From the NCBI GenBank assembly GCA_946534895.1, contig CAMNDE010000007.1, forward strand, positions 13,931 through 77,930: a stretch of DNA of 64,000 bases. The letters are read 5' to 3'. Positions within the stretch are counted from its first letter, which is position 1. Each line of letters starts with the position of its first letter. Shown here one piece after another: positions 1 through 8,465 of this stretch. Origin of the DNA: UBA2943 sp946534895 (lineage in GTDB: Bacteria; Bacillota; Clostridia; Christensenellales; Aristaeellaceae). The notes beneath the pieces were generated by a model. That model did not search any database. It was given only the letters and a program-made list of their open reading frames with translations, and had not been told where the DNA came from. The translations under genes and the position numbers were made by a program.

Positions 1-241
1 TCTTCTCGATGCCACGCCCGATGTCAGCTGCAGGGTCTGTGTGGCCAATATCATCGCGGACGTGATCATTTCCTTCGCCGCCCCGCTGAAGTCCCACATC
101 CGTCCGGACGGCCTCTTCATCTGCTCCGGCATTATCCGCGAGCGCGAAGACGACGTGCGCACAGCGCTTCTGGATGCCGGATATGAGATCCTCACCTGTC
201 TGCACCGCGGCGAGTGGGTGGCCTTCCTGTCCAGGAGGTAA
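1..241 (+). CDS. prmA: Ribosomal protein L11 methyltransferase, C-terminal part
   Basis: This is the last 79 codons of a gene cut by the window edge; the frame is open from base 2. PrmA methylates ribosomal protein L11 in the cytoplasm using S-adenosylmethionine. The visible part matches the family C-terminus: a VANIIADVI segment corresponding to the conserved N-I-x-A-D-V motif of the methyltransferase fold, then an L-K-x-x-I-x-x-x-G-x-x-I-x-S-G-I-I strand region. rsmE follows three bases after the stop, and its ribosome-binding site overlaps the last codons here, so the two are co-transcribed. This prmA-rsmE-mtaB order is common in Firmicutes. Confidence 0.9.
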   Translation, partial: LLDATPDVSCRVCVANIIADVIISFAAPLKSHIRPDGLFICSGIIREREDDVRTALLDAGYEILTCLHRGEWVAFLSRR

Positions 242-243
242 GC

Positions 244-975
244 ATGCACCGATTCTATGCTGATTCCGCAGCGGAAAACGGATTCGTCTCCCTGGCCGCC
301 GAGGACCGGAGCCATGCCCTGCGCGTGCTCCGCCTGCAGCCCGGGGACGAGATTGAAGTTTTTCTCAGCGGCCGGCGCTGGCGCGCCGAACTGACGGTCT
401 GCCGGGAAGAAGAGGTGACGGCAAACCTGCTGGAAGCGCTGCCGGACACCGAGCCCGGACTTCAGGTGACGCTGTACCAGGGCCTGCCCAAGGGCGAAAA
501 AATGGAGCTCATCGTGCAGAAGGCTGTGGAGCTGGGCGTGCACCGTATCGTCCCCGTAGACATGCAGCGCTGTATCGTGCGCCTGGACGCGTCCGGAGCC
601 CGGAAAAAGCAGGAGCGCTGGCAGAAGATCGCGCGCGAGGCCTGCAAGCAGAGCGGACGCGTCCGGGAGGTTCCCGTGGACCTTCCCCTTGCCTTCCCCG
701 CCTTTCTCGAGTCCCTCGCAGCCGAGGAAGCGGTGCTCGTGCCCTGGGAGGAAGCCCGGGGCTGCAGCCTGCGCAGCTTCCACGACGCGCATCCGGACCT
801 CACCCGTCTGGGCGTGGTCATCGGGCCGGAAGGCGGCATCGAAAAACGGGAAGTGGAGGCCATGCAGGCCGTGCATGCACAGCCGGTCACGCTGGGCCCG
901 AGAATTCTGAGAACCGAGACCGCAGGCCTGTGCGCCATCAGTGCGCTCATGTGCCTGTGGGGCGAAATGGAGTGA
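244..975 (+). CDS. rsmE: 16S rRNA (uracil1498-N3)-methyltransferase RsmE
   Basis: A 243-residue SPOUT-class (knotted) methyltransferase that makes m3U1498 in 16S rRNA. Family blocks are present in order: G-L-P-K-G-E-K-M-E-x-I-V-Q-K-A-V-E-L-G-V near residue 80, the E-A-C-K-Q-S-G-R block in the middle, then IGPEGG and LGPRILRTETA near the C-terminus, which form the SAM-binding knot. The ATG was chosen over an in-frame upstream GTG because AGGAGG lies at the right spacing before it. Length is normal. It lies between prmA and mtaB and appears to be in the same transcript. Confidence 0.95.
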   Translation: MHRFYADSAAENGFVSLAAEDRSHALRVLRLQPGDEIEVFLSGRRWRAELTVCREEEVTANLLEALPDTEPGLQVTLYQGLPKGEKMELIVQKAVELGVHRIVPVDMQRCIVRLDASGARKKQERWQKIAREACKQSGRVREVPVDLPLAFPAFLESLAAEEAVLVPWEEARGCSLRSFHDAHPDLTRLGVVIGPEGGIEKREVEAMQAVHAQPVTLGPRILRTETAGLCAISALMCLWGEME

Positions 976-979
976 AATC

Positions 980-2269
980 ATGCCCACCATTGCGGCGCAT
1001 ACGCTTGGCTGCAAAGTGAACCAGTATGATACCCAGGCCATGATGGAAGCCTTTGAGCAGCGCGGGTATCAGCCGGTGAGCTTTGACAGTGAAGCCGACG
1101 TCTACCTGATCAACACCTGCACCGTGACCGGCACCGGGGATCACAAGTCCATGCAGCTGCTCCGCCGGGTGCTCCGGGAACATCCCGCCTCGCGCGTGAT
1201 TCTGTGCGGATGTCTGGCCCAGCGCGAAGGCGCGGCGCTTGCCTCGTCCGGTGCCTGTCTGATCCTGGGCACCGCCCGGCGGGCACAGGTCGTGGATCTC
1301 TATGAATCCGCCGCCGCGTCCGGCACCTGCCTTGTGGCCGTGGAGCCCCTGGACGACGCCGGGTATGAGCCCCTGCAGGTCCATGCCCAGCTCGAGCGCA
1401 CCCGTGCCGTCATGAAAATCCAGGAAGGCTGCCGGAACCACTGCACCTACTGCATTATCCCCAGCGTGCGCGGACCGGTGCGTTCCCGGCCGCTTGAGGA
1501 TATCGCCCGGGAAGCCCGGGAGCTCACATCCGCCGGGTACCGGGAACTGGTGCTCACCGGCATCCATCTCGCCAGCTATGGACTGGATTTCGGCGACGGC
1601 ACCACGCTGCTCTCAGCCATCCGGGTGCTTCAGGATACGCCGGATGTCTGGCGCATCCGTCTGGGCAGCCTTGAGCCAGGCATTGCCACGGCAGAGTTTG
1701 CCCGCTCCCTCGGGGACATTCCCGCCATATGCCCGCAGTTTCACCTGGCCCTGCAGTCCGGGTCCGATTCCGTCCTGCGCGCCATGCACCGCAGGTATAC
1801 CCGGGCCATGTATCTGCAGGCGGTGGATAACCTGCGCAGCGTCTTCCCGCACTGTGCCCTCACCACCGATATCATGACCGGGTTTCCCGGCGAAACCGAT
1901 GAAGACTTTGCGCAGAGCGTGGACCTGGTGCATCGGGTCGGGTTTGCCCGGATTCATGTCTTCCCCTACTCCGAGCGTGAGCACACGCCCGCAGCCACGC
2001 TTCCCGGCGCCGTCCCGCGCAGCCTGCGGGAAAGCCGCGCGCGCACCCTCATTCAGGAAGGCCGCAGGGCAGCCCAGGCCTATCATGAGTCCATGATCGG
2101 CTCAGATGCCGAGGTGCTGGTGGAAACCTGCGACGGCAATACCGCTGAGGGATATTCCCGTGAATATATCCGGGTCCGCATTCCCGGCGTCCGCTGCCTG
2201 CCCGGCGAGCAGATCCGTGTCCGGCTCTGCAGCCTGCAGGGCGATGTCATGGAGGGCAGACCCGTATAA
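980..2269 (+). CDS. mtaB: tRNA t6A37 methylthiotransferase MtaB
   Basis: A 429-residue radical-SAM methylthiotransferase that converts t6A37 to ms2t6A37 in tRNAs. The N-terminal MTTase domain begins with the conserved LGCKVNQYDT. The radical-SAM cluster motif C-x3-C-x2-C is seen as CRNHCTYC near residues 150-160. A short C-terminal TRAM-like domain follows. The start is the ATG just behind rsmE; a longer in-frame start inside rsmE would add 13 residues unlike the family. LGCKVNQYDT and general length favour MtaB over MiaB or RimO. It shares the t6A pathway with ywlC, encoded later in this window. Confidence 0.93.
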   Translation: MPTIAAHTLGCKVNQYDTQAMMEAFEQRGYQPVSFDSEADVYLINTCTVTGTGDHKSMQLLRRVLREHPASRVILCGCLAQREGAALASSGACLILGTARRAQVVDLYESAAASGTCLVAVEPLDDAGYEPLQVHAQLERTRAVMKIQEGCRNHCTYCIIPSVRGPVRSRPLEDIAREARELTSAGYRELVLTGIHLASYGLDFGDGTTLLSAIRVLQDTPDVWRIRLGSLEPGIATAEFARSLGDIPAICPQFHLALQSGSDSVLRAMHRRYTRAMYLQAVDNLRSVFPHCALTTDIMTGFPGETDEDFAQSVDLVHRVGFARIHVFPYSEREHTPAATLPGAVPRSLRESRARTLIQEGRRAAQAYHESMIGSDAEVLVETCDGNTAEGYSREYIRVRIPGVRCLPGEQIRVRLCSLQGDVMEGRPV

Positions 2270-2309
2270 CCCAAGGAACCATCAATGACTGAAAGAAAGG
2301 ATGTTCATC

Positions 2310-2654
2310 ATGGAAAACTGTCTGTTCTGCAAAATCATCCGCGGAGAAATCCCCTCCGCCAAAGTCTACGAGAATGACAAGGTCTACGCGTTCCGCGACA
2401 TCAACCCCATGGCGCCCGTGCACGTGCTCGTGGTGCCCAAGCAGCACGTCAGCGGACTGAATGACGCGGATACCCTTCCTGCGGAGACCCTCACCGCCTG
2501 CCTGAATGCCTGCCGTGAAATCGCGGCCAGCGAAGGCATTGCCGAGAGCGGATGGCGCATGGTGAGCAACTGCGGACCGGATGCCTGTCAGAGTGTTCAG
2601 CATCTGCACTTCCATGTGCTCGGCGGCCGGAAAATGGCTGACAGCATGGCCTGA
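2310..2654 (+). CDS. HIT family nucleotide hydrolase (HinT-like)
   Basis: A 114-residue histidine-triad protein. These enzymes hydrolyse nucleoside phosphoramidates or related nucleotidyl compounds. The N-terminal FCKIIRGEIP and the C-terminal triad H-L-H-F-H-V-L-G-G are diagnostic; the central histidine of the triad is the nucleophile in the family. The second ATG is preferred because AAAGG lies nine bases upstream; starting at the first ATG would add MFI. It sits between mtaB and rpsU, a common Firmicute arrangement. The physiological substrate cannot be read from the sequence. Confidence 0.9.
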   Translation: MENCLFCKIIRGEIPSAKVYENDKVYAFRDINPMAPVHVLVVPKQHVSGLNDADTLPAETLTACLNACREIAASEGIAESGWRMVSNCGPDACQSVQHLHFHVLGGRKMADSMA

Positions 2655-2692
2655 GCATTCCCGGCGCATGGCGTGGGCACGAAAAAAACTGC

Positions 2693-2721
2693 TTGACGGT
2701 ATTGCCATGTGGCGGTATAAT
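2693..2721 (+). promoter_or_regulatory. Sigma-A promoter of rpsU
   Basis: TTGACG and a perfect TATAAT are separated by 17 bases, about 70 bases before the rpsU start. This gives rpsU its own promoter, separate from the upstream modification genes. Confidence 0.8.
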
Positions 2722-2791
2722 CATTCCACGGTTCGCCGTCCGTCCGTCTTCGACGAGTCTAACGTCGGGATGAGCGAGAGGAGGGATAACA

Positions 2792-2965
2792 GTGTCTGAG
2801 GTTCGTGTACGCGAGAATGAGTCTCTGGAGAGCGCTCTGAAGCGGTTTAAGCGGCAGTGTGCCCGCAGCGGAGTCATCCAGGAAGTCCGGAAGCGCGAGC
2901 ATTACGAGAAGCCCAGCGTCAAGCGTAAGAAGAAGGCTGAGGCCGCACGCAAGCGCAAGTGGTAA
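2792..2965 (+). CDS. rpsU: 30S ribosomal protein S21
   Basis: A 57-residue basic protein starting with GTG behind a GAGGAGG ribosome-binding site. It has the S21 features: an SEVRVRENESLESALKRF-like N-terminus, then R-Q-C-A-R-S-G, E-V-R-K-R-E-H-Y-E-K-P-S, and a lysine/arginine-rich tail. S21 binds late in 30S assembly near the 3' end of 16S rRNA and influences initiation. It has its own promoter and a terminator directly downstream, so it is probably a single-gene transcript. Confidence 0.95.
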   Translation: MSEVRVRENESLESALKRFKRQCARSGVIQEVRKREHYEKPSVKRKKKAEAARKRKW

Positions 2966-2978
2966 GCATCGTGATTAT

Positions 2979-3008
2979 GCCCTTTCCTGTACGGAAAGGG
3001 CTTTTTTC
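2979..3008 (+). terminator. Intrinsic terminator after rpsU
   Basis: A nine-base-pair stem GCCCTTTCC/GGAAAGGGC with a five-base loop is followed by six T residues. Confidence 0.92.
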
Positions 3009-3095
3009 GTACCATGATGCTTGTTTTTCTTTATCCTCTGAAAAAGAATCGCTGCATAATTCCCGGATTTTCCATTCTGAATTCTTTGTATCCAC

Positions 3096-3124
3096 TTGCG
3101 ATTCAAGTTTCAATTTGCTATACT
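3096..3124 (+). promoter_or_regulatory. Promoter of the TRM11-like methyltransferase/rho pair
   Basis: TTGCGA, a 17-base spacer and TATACT with an extended TGC before the -10 box lie about 32 bases before the next start codon. Confidence 0.65.
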
Positions 3125-3155
3125 CCCTTTATCCTGTACACTAAAGAGGGGTTTC

Positions 3156-4190
3156 ATGATCTACAGCTTTCAGCTGTTGCCGCATTCGAACATTCGATAC
3201 CGACAGGCCCAGGACCAGCTCGCAATGAAAGAGCTGATGTGTTTACTGTCTGTACTGGACATACCGGAAACACCCCGCAGCGTGACGCTCGGAGGGTGTA
3301 CCTTTCTGCAGCTTGAAACAGAAGTGCTTACCGAGCGGCAGCTCCGGGTGCTTTCTTTCCATTCCCTGCTGCTCATGATCTGGCAGCAGGAAAACGGGGC
3401 ATACACGCCGATTCCCGCAGCGAAGCCTTCTGCCTTTCCCGAAGACCTGTCCGAAGTGCTCAGGTACAAGGGCAAAACCAGCCCGGCATTTACCCGCATG
3501 ATGATGAACTGTGCGCTGAGCGCAGCCGGGTGGCCGGACCGGAAAATCACGGTGCTCGACCCCCTGGCAGGGCGTGGAACAACGCTTCTGTGTGCCCTGG
3601 AAGACGGGCATGATGCGCTGGGCATTGAGAGCCGTGCCACCGAGGTCCGTGAATGGGATACCTATATGGGGCGCTACTGCACCTTCCATCGTTTCAAGCA
3701 TGAGCGCGAAGCTTCCTCCCGCACCGTACGCGGGCGCGGCGTTCCCGTGATCTCCTACCGTCTCTCGGCGGACCGGGAAGCCTGGAAGCATGGGCAGGCA
3801 GGCCAGGCCGTTTTCGCCGCATGCGATACGGTGTGCGCGCCTGAACTGTTCCGCAAAGCACCGCCGGATATCATGGTCACCGATCTTCCCTACGGCGTGC
3901 AGCACGCGCCTTCTGCGGAAAGCATGATCACGGATTTTCCGGCTTTCCTCTCCAGAGTTCTCCCCGCCTGGCGGCGTACACTGCCCGACGGCGGTGCCCT
4001 GGCCATGAGTTTCAATACCTTCACCCTGAAAAAAGCCGACGTTCTGGACGCCCTTTCCCATGCCGGGTTTACTCCGCTGACCGAACAGCCCTACGATTCC
4101 TTCGAGCATGATGTGGAACAGGCTGTGCGGCGCGACTTTGTAGTCGCTCTCGCAGGCGGCAGAGCGAGTTCCAAGGAGGTTTCACTTTGA
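3156..4190 (+). CDS. TRM11-like SAM-dependent methyltransferase
   Basis: A 344-residue protein. The second half is a class I methyltransferase: the SAM-binding motif I is LDPLAGRGTT (residues 134-143) and the catalytic motif IV is TDLPYG (242-247), in the order typical of Trm11/N-methylase families acting on an exocyclic amino group. The first 130 residues are not a recognisable THUMP domain, so the substrate (probably RNA, possibly DNA) is open. The ATG follows AGAGGGG; the longer in-frame extension overlaps the promoter and was dropped. Its stop overlaps the TTG start of rho by four bases, so the two genes are translationally coupled. Confidence 0.75.
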   Translation: MIYSFQLLPHSNIRYRQAQDQLAMKELMCLLSVLDIPETPRSVTLGGCTFLQLETEVLTERQLRVLSFHSLLLMIWQQENGAYTPIPAAKPSAFPEDLSEVLRYKGKTSPAFTRMMMNCALSAAGWPDRKITVLDPLAGRGTTLLCALEDGHDALGIESRATEVREWDTYMGRYCTFHRFKHEREASSRTVRGRGVPVISYRLSADREAWKHGQAGQAVFAACDTVCAPELFRKAPPDIMVTDLPYGVQHAPSAESMITDFPAFLSRVLPAWRRTLPDGGALAMSFNTFTLKKADVLDALSHAGFTPLTEQPYDSFEHDVEQAVRRDFVVALAGGRASSKEVSL

Positions 4191-6085
4191 GCAGCATGGA
4201 TTTTTCCTCCATGACGGTCGTTGAACTGCGGAAGCAGGCCAAGCAGCTTGGCATTCCGCTCAAGGCCGGAATGAACAAGAAAGATATTGTGGAGCATCTG
4301 ACCCGGGTCACGGGCAGTCAGATTTCCATGGAAGAAAACAGGGAACCGGCTGTTTCCGAGCCCGAAAAAGACACTGAGCCCGCTGTGGAAGAAGTCGCAC
4401 CGGTTACAGAAGCGGAGCCGGAACCTGCGCCTGCTGCAGACGTTTCTGCATCCGCTGTGCCGGACTCTGAGCCCGCGGCAGATGTGTCGGAAAAGCAGGC
4501 ACAGGAAAAGAATCAGTTCCGCGCGGCCTGGCACTCTCCGGCCAATGCGCCGGCACGCCAGGGCCCCACATACGGGTCCCGGCCCAGCTGGCAGGCACCC
4601 ACTGCGGCCAGGGGCGCTGCAGATCCCTACAACCGCACGCCCACCCAGCCCAGAAAGCCGGCCGCGTACGCGCCCCGGTTCGGTCCGGATGCCAGCCAGG
4701 ATACGGGCGCTTCCACTGCGGAAGAGCGTCCGGCCACCTGGCATGACTCCTCCTTTGCCACCCGCGGCGGGTTCGGGCCCCGGCGCACGGAATCCCCTGT
4801 GCCGGCCCAGCGTCCGCGCTCCGAAGTTCCGGTATATGAGGCTCCGCGGCCCCAGACTTCCTTTGTGTCTTCCCGCAGCTATCCCGGGGACACCAACAGT
4901 CTGCGGCGCGAAGGCGCCCAGGAGCTTCCGGCGCTGAGCGATCTCCTGGCGGATACGGAACTGGGCGACTGCGAGGGCATCTTTGAGATGCATCCCGACG
5001 GGTACGGATTCCTGCGCACCCCCACGTTCCTGCCCAGCAACCGTGACGTCTATGTCTCCATTCCCCAGGCCCGGCGCTATGGACTGAAAACCGGCGACAT
5101 GGTCACCGGCAAGCTGCGTCCGCCGCGGGACGGGGACAAGTACATGTCCCTGCTCTATGTCACCACCATCAACGGAAAGAACGCGGATGAGCCCATCACG
5201 CGCACACCCTTTGACGAACTGACACCGGTGTATCCGCGCACCCGTCTGAAGCTGGACGATCCGGCGCATCCGGAGATCCGGTTCCTGGACCTCATCACGC
5301 CTGTTGGCCTGGGCCAGCGTGCCCTTTGCCTGTATCCCGCCGCGGCGGACAAGGTGCGCTATGAGATTTCCCTGGTCAACGCCATCACCAGTCTGAACCC
5401 GGACGTGGTATGCATCATGCTGCTCATCGACCGCACGCCGGAAGATGTCACCATGATCCGTTCCCAGACCACCTGCCAGGTGCTTGCCTCCACCTTTGAC
5501 CAGTCCCCCGAGATGCAGCTGCGCCTTGTGGACATGGTCCAGGAGCGCTCCCAGCGCCTCGCCGAGCTCGGAAAGAATGTGGTCCTCATCGTGGACTCCA
5601 TCACCAAGCTGGTGAAGACCTATACCATCTCCGCAGCCCAGCAGCTGCGCAATTCCTCCGGCACCGTGAACCCCGCCAGTCTTTTCCGAGCCAAGAAGCT
5701 CTTCGGCGCTGCCCGGAGCCTGAACGAAGGCGGAAGCCTGACCATTTTCGCGGCCATGGACGTGGATACCGGCAACAAGGTGGATGACACCGTCGTGGAA
5801 GAATTCCGCCAGAGCGCCACCCTGGAGGTTGTCTTTGACGCCGCCATCGCGCGCAAGAATATCTTCCCGCCCATCAACATCCAGTACAGCCGTTCCCGGC
5901 AGGGGGATCTCTTCCTGTCAGAACAGGAACGGGAAGGCCGGGATCTTCTCCGGGAAATGCTCGCGTCCAGTCCGGCCCCCGCCGCTGTGCAGCAGCTCAA
6001 CACCATGATCAGCAGTATTCCGGACAACCGGGACATGCTGCTGAAAGTCAAGGACCTGGCTGCCCTCATGACCCGCGGAAAATAA
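4187..6085 (+). CDS. rho: Rho-family factor with altered Walker A and missing catalytic Glu
   Basis: A 632-residue Rho homologue starting at TTG, seven bases after AAGGAGG. Order of parts: Rho N-terminal helical domain (about 1-45), a long Pro/Ala/Arg-rich probably disordered insert (about 50-245), RNA-binding cold-shock domain (about 255-335, with G-x-F-E-M-H-P-D-G-Y-G-F), then the RecA-like motor. The motor keeps Walker B (VLIVDSITK, D470), the R-loop lysine (GNK) and the arginine matching E. coli R366 (R571). The P-loop usually reading P-K-A-G-K-T reads P-A-A-A-D-K-V (384-390), losing the Gly and Thr beside the Lys. The position of catalytic E211 is R416. Family membership is sure; ATP-driven termination activity is doubtful. 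Confidence 0.9.
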   Translation: MSSMDFSSMTVVELRKQAKQLGIPLKAGMNKKDIVEHLTRVTGSQISMEENREPAVSEPEKDTEPAVEEVAPVTEAEPEPAPAADVSASAVPDSEPAADVSEKQAQEKNQFRAAWHSPANAPARQGPTYGSRPSWQAPTAARGAADPYNRTPTQPRKPAAYAPRFGPDASQDTGASTAEERPATWHDSSFATRGGFGPRRTESPVPAQRPRSEVPVYEAPRPQTSFVSSRSYPGDTNSLRREGAQELPALSDLLADTELGDCEGIFEMHPDGYGFLRTPTFLPSNRDVYVSIPQARRYGLKTGDMVTGKLRPPRDGDKYMSLLYVTTINGKNADEPITRTPFDELTPVYPRTRLKLDDPAHPEIRFLDLITPVGLGQRALCLYPAAADKVRYEISLVNAITSLNPDVVCIMLLIDRTPEDVTMIRSQTTCQVLASTFDQSPEMQLRLVDMVQERSQRLAELGKNVVLIVDSITKLVKTYTISAAQQLRNSSGTVNPASLFRAKKLFGAARSLNEGGSLTIFAAMDVDTGNKVDDTVVEEFRQSATLEVVFDAAIARKNIFPPINIQYSRSRQGDLFLSEQEREGRDLLREMLASSPAPAAVQQLNTMISSIPDNRDMLLKVKDLAALMTRGK

Positions 6086-6135
6086 GGTTCCCCTGCAGGT
6101 ACATGCGCGGGTTTCCCGATGCAGAAAATTCACTC

Positions 6136-6164
6136 TTGCATGCCTGCGGATGTTATGATATAAT
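6136..6164 (+). promoter_or_regulatory. Promoter of rpmE
   Basis: TTGCAT, a 17-base spacer and an extended -10 TGATATAAT stand about 50 bases upstream of the rpmE start. Confidence 0.8.
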
Positions 6165-6215
6165 CCCTCCTGCGGCCTGTCCGCTCATTGCATACGCGAA
6201 AGAGGTGAAACAGCA

Positions 6216-6416
6216 ATGAAGGAAAAGATTCATCCCCAGTACGGAAAGTGCATCGTTCGCTGCGTGTGCGGTGAAACGTTCGAAACCGGTTCTACCAAAA
6301 AGGAATTGAAGGTTGATATCTGCTCCAAGTGTCATCCCTTCTTCACCGGCAAGCAGAAGCTGGTGGACGCCGGCGGACGCGTTGATCGCTTCAAGAAGCG
6401 TTACGGCATGGATTGA
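6216..6416 (+). CDS. rpmE: 50S ribosomal protein L31, zinc form
   Basis: A 66-residue L31 of the cysteine-containing type. C16, C18, C36 and C39 supply the probable zinc site (C-V-C-G and C-S-K-C), and the C-terminal F-F-T-G-K-Q-K-L-V-D-x-x-G-R-V-D-R-F block is typical. GAGGTG precedes the ATG. It has its own promoter and terminator and sits in front of yqhQ-prmC-prfA, the usual Firmicute neighbourhood. The zinc form is the one generally used under zinc-replete conditions. Confidence 0.96.
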   Translation: MKEKIHPQYGKCIVRCVCGETFETGSTKKELKVDICSKCHPFFTGKQKLVDAGGRVDRFKKRYGMD

Positions 6417-6426
6417 GTTCCGTTTA

Positions 6427-6458
6427 CAGGGTCCCGGTTTACGGGATCCTGTTTTTTT
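6427..6458 (+). terminator. Intrinsic terminator after rpmE
   Basis: A ten-base-pair stem (CAGGGTCCCG/CGGGATCCTG, one G-U pair) with loop GTTTA is followed by seven T residues. Confidence 0.9.
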
Positions 6459-6554
6459 ACAGACATTCTGCAGGGAACAGCTTTCCCTGCTCGAATATAT
6501 ACAGTTTGTATGTATCAGATTCAGGATCTGCGCATACAGAAAGAAGGAATCCTT

Positions 6555-7631
6555 ATGAGTAATCTGAGCTGTCCCCGCGTGGATATCGGCGGACAGGCTG
6601 TCATGGAAGGCGTGATGATGCGCGGCCCGAAGTCCATGGCCATCGCTGTCCGGCGTCCTGATAAAACCATTGTGGTCAAGTACAGCACCTTTACCCCGCT
6701 GTCGGAAAAACATCCGTGGATGGGCAAGCCGTTCATCCGCGGCATGGTCAACATGGCTACCATGCTGTCCTACGGACTCTCGACCCTGGAATCATCCACC
6801 CAGATGCTGGGTATTCTGGATGAGGAGCCCACCCGGTTTGAAAAATGGCTCGCCAAAAAGCTCGGCAAGGGCGTGGACAAAGTTGTCATGGCCATGGCCA
6901 TGGTGCTGGCCGTTATTCTGGCCCTGGGCCTGTTCATGGCGATCCCGGCCGGCGTGGAAAACATTCTGAAGAATGCGGGCATGCCGGTGCTCGGCTACAC
7001 GCTCATCGGCGGCGTTGTGAAGATTGCCGTGCTCATCGGCTATATGCTCTTTGCCGGTAGCGTTCCGGATGTGAAGAGAACGTTCCAGTATCACGGAGCC
7101 GAGCACAAGACGGTTTACTGCCATGAGGCGAACAAGCCCCTGACACCGGAGAACGCCCAGGAATTCAGCCGCCTTCATCCGCGCTGCGGAACGGCTTTCC
7201 TGCTCATCGTCATGTGCATCTCCATTCTCCTGTTCCTGGTCCTCAATATTCTGGTGCCCATCTCCAATTATTTCGTGCGTCTGCTCTTCCATCTGGCCAT
7301 GCTGCCCATTGTGGCCGGCGTCAGTTATGAAGTGCTCAAGGGCCTTGCCCACTGGGAGAGTCCCCTTTCCCATGTGCTGCGCTGGCCGGGCCTGCAGATG
7401 CAGCGCCTTACCACCCGGACTCCGGACCGCGGCATGCTGGAATGCGCCATTGTGGCCATGAATGCCGCCCTCTACGGGCTTCCCGCCCACGCAAAGCGCA
7501 CGCCGGAAGGCTGGGCCATCCTGCACACCTATGACGAGTCCGACCCGGACTACGTTCCTCCCGTCCCTGAACAGACAGCGGAAGACGCCGCGGAGCCTGT
7601 CCAGGAAAGTTCCGAGGCCTGCGCATCATGA
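6555..7631 (+). CDS. yqhQ: YqhQ-like DUF1385 membrane protein
   Basis: A 358-residue DUF1385 protein. The N-terminus D-I-G-G-Q-A-V-M-E-G-V-M-M-R-G-P and the central F-Q-Y-H-G-A-E-H-K-T-V-Y-C-H-E motif are the family signatures. Four hydrophobic segments are visible: two between about residues 100 and 170 and two between about 210 and 265. Its biochemical role is unknown. The start follows GAAGGA; a longer frame upstream lacks a good ribosome-binding site. It overlaps prmC by four bases (ATGA). The last 30 residues are acidic and variable. Confidence 0.9.
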   Translation: MSNLSCPRVDIGGQAVMEGVMMRGPKSMAIAVRRPDKTIVVKYSTFTPLSEKHPWMGKPFIRGMVNMATMLSYGLSTLESSTQMLGILDEEPTRFEKWLAKKLGKGVDKVVMAMAMVLAVILALGLFMAIPAGVENILKNAGMPVLGYTLIGGVVKIAVLIGYMLFAGSVPDVKRTFQYHGAEHKTVYCHEANKPLTPENAQEFSRLHPRCGTAFLLIVMCISILLFLVLNILVPISNYFVRLLFHLAMLPIVAGVSYEVLKGLAHWESPLSHVLRWPGLQMQRLTTRTPDRGMLECAIVAMNAALYGLPAHAKRTPEGWAILHTYDESDPDYVPPVPEQTAEDAAEPVQESSEACAS

Positions 7632-8455
7632 CGCCCCGGGATGCATACCGCCTGACGCTTCAGGCCCTGAAGCAGGCGGGCGTTCCGGATCCGGCCCCGG
7701 ATGCAGGCTGGCTGCTCGGGCATGTACTGAACCGTCCCGCCCTGGAAGCAAGGCTGGATATGGACAGCACGCTTTCCCCCGGGCAGGAAGCACTGCTCCG
7801 CGACCTGACGCAGAAGCGCCAGGCACGGATCCCCCTGCAATATCTGCTGCGGACTCAGTCGTTTCTGGGCCGCAGCTTTTCCGTAGATGAGCGCGCCCTG
7901 ATCCCGCGTCCGGAGACGGAGCTTCTCGCGGAGCTGGCCGTGTCCGCGCTCGGCAGCAGCGGCCGTGCCCTGGACCTGTGCTGCGGAACCGGCTGTCTTG
8001 CCATCACCATGGCCCTGGAACGCCCCAGCTGCGATATCTGGGCCTCGGACCTCTCGCCTGCCGCCCTGAGTCTTGCCCGGGAGAATGCCGCCCGGCTGGG
8101 CGCCTGCGTGACCTTCCGTCAGGGGGACCTGTTTGCGCCGCTTCAGGACGAAACCTTTGATCTGATCGTTTCCAATCCGCCCTATATTCCCTCAGCCGAG
8201 TGCCCCACACTCCAGGAGGAAGTCCTGCACGAGCCCGTCATGGCATTGGACGGAGGCACCGACGGTCTGGACTTTTACCGCCGGATCGCCCGGGAAGCGC
8301 CCATGCATCTGACACGCGGCGGCTGGATCATGCTGGAACTTGGCGACGGTGAAGCGGAAGCTGTCTCGGCGCTGCTCGCGGATGCCGGATTTGAGGAACT
8401 TGTGGTGCATCCGGACCTGCAGGGGCTTCCCCGGATGCTCAGCGGAAAGATATAA
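7628..8455 (+). CDS. prmC: Release factor glutamine methyltransferase PrmC
   Basis: A 275-residue enzyme that methylates the glutamine of the GGQ motif in release factors 1 and 2, speeding peptide release. The N-terminal helical domain is followed by SAM motif I (LDLCCGTGCLAI) and the catalytic NPPY motif in V-S-N-P-P-Y-I-P. The next gene is its substrate, release factor 1, ten bases downstream, so the two are made together. It overlaps yqhQ by four bases. Confidence 0.95.
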   Translation: MTPRDAYRLTLQALKQAGVPDPAPDAGWLLGHVLNRPALEARLDMDSTLSPGQEALLRDLTQKRQARIPLQYLLRTQSFLGRSFSVDERALIPRPETELLAELAVSALGSSGRALDLCCGTGCLAITMALERPSCDIWASDLSPAALSLARENAARLGACVTFRQGDLFAPLQDETFDLIVSNPPYIPSAECPTLQEEVLHEPVMALDGGTDGLDFYRRIAREAPMHLTRGGWIMLELGDGEAEAVSALLADAGFEELVVHPDLQGLPRMLSGKI

Positions 8456-8465
8456 AGGAGTCAGC

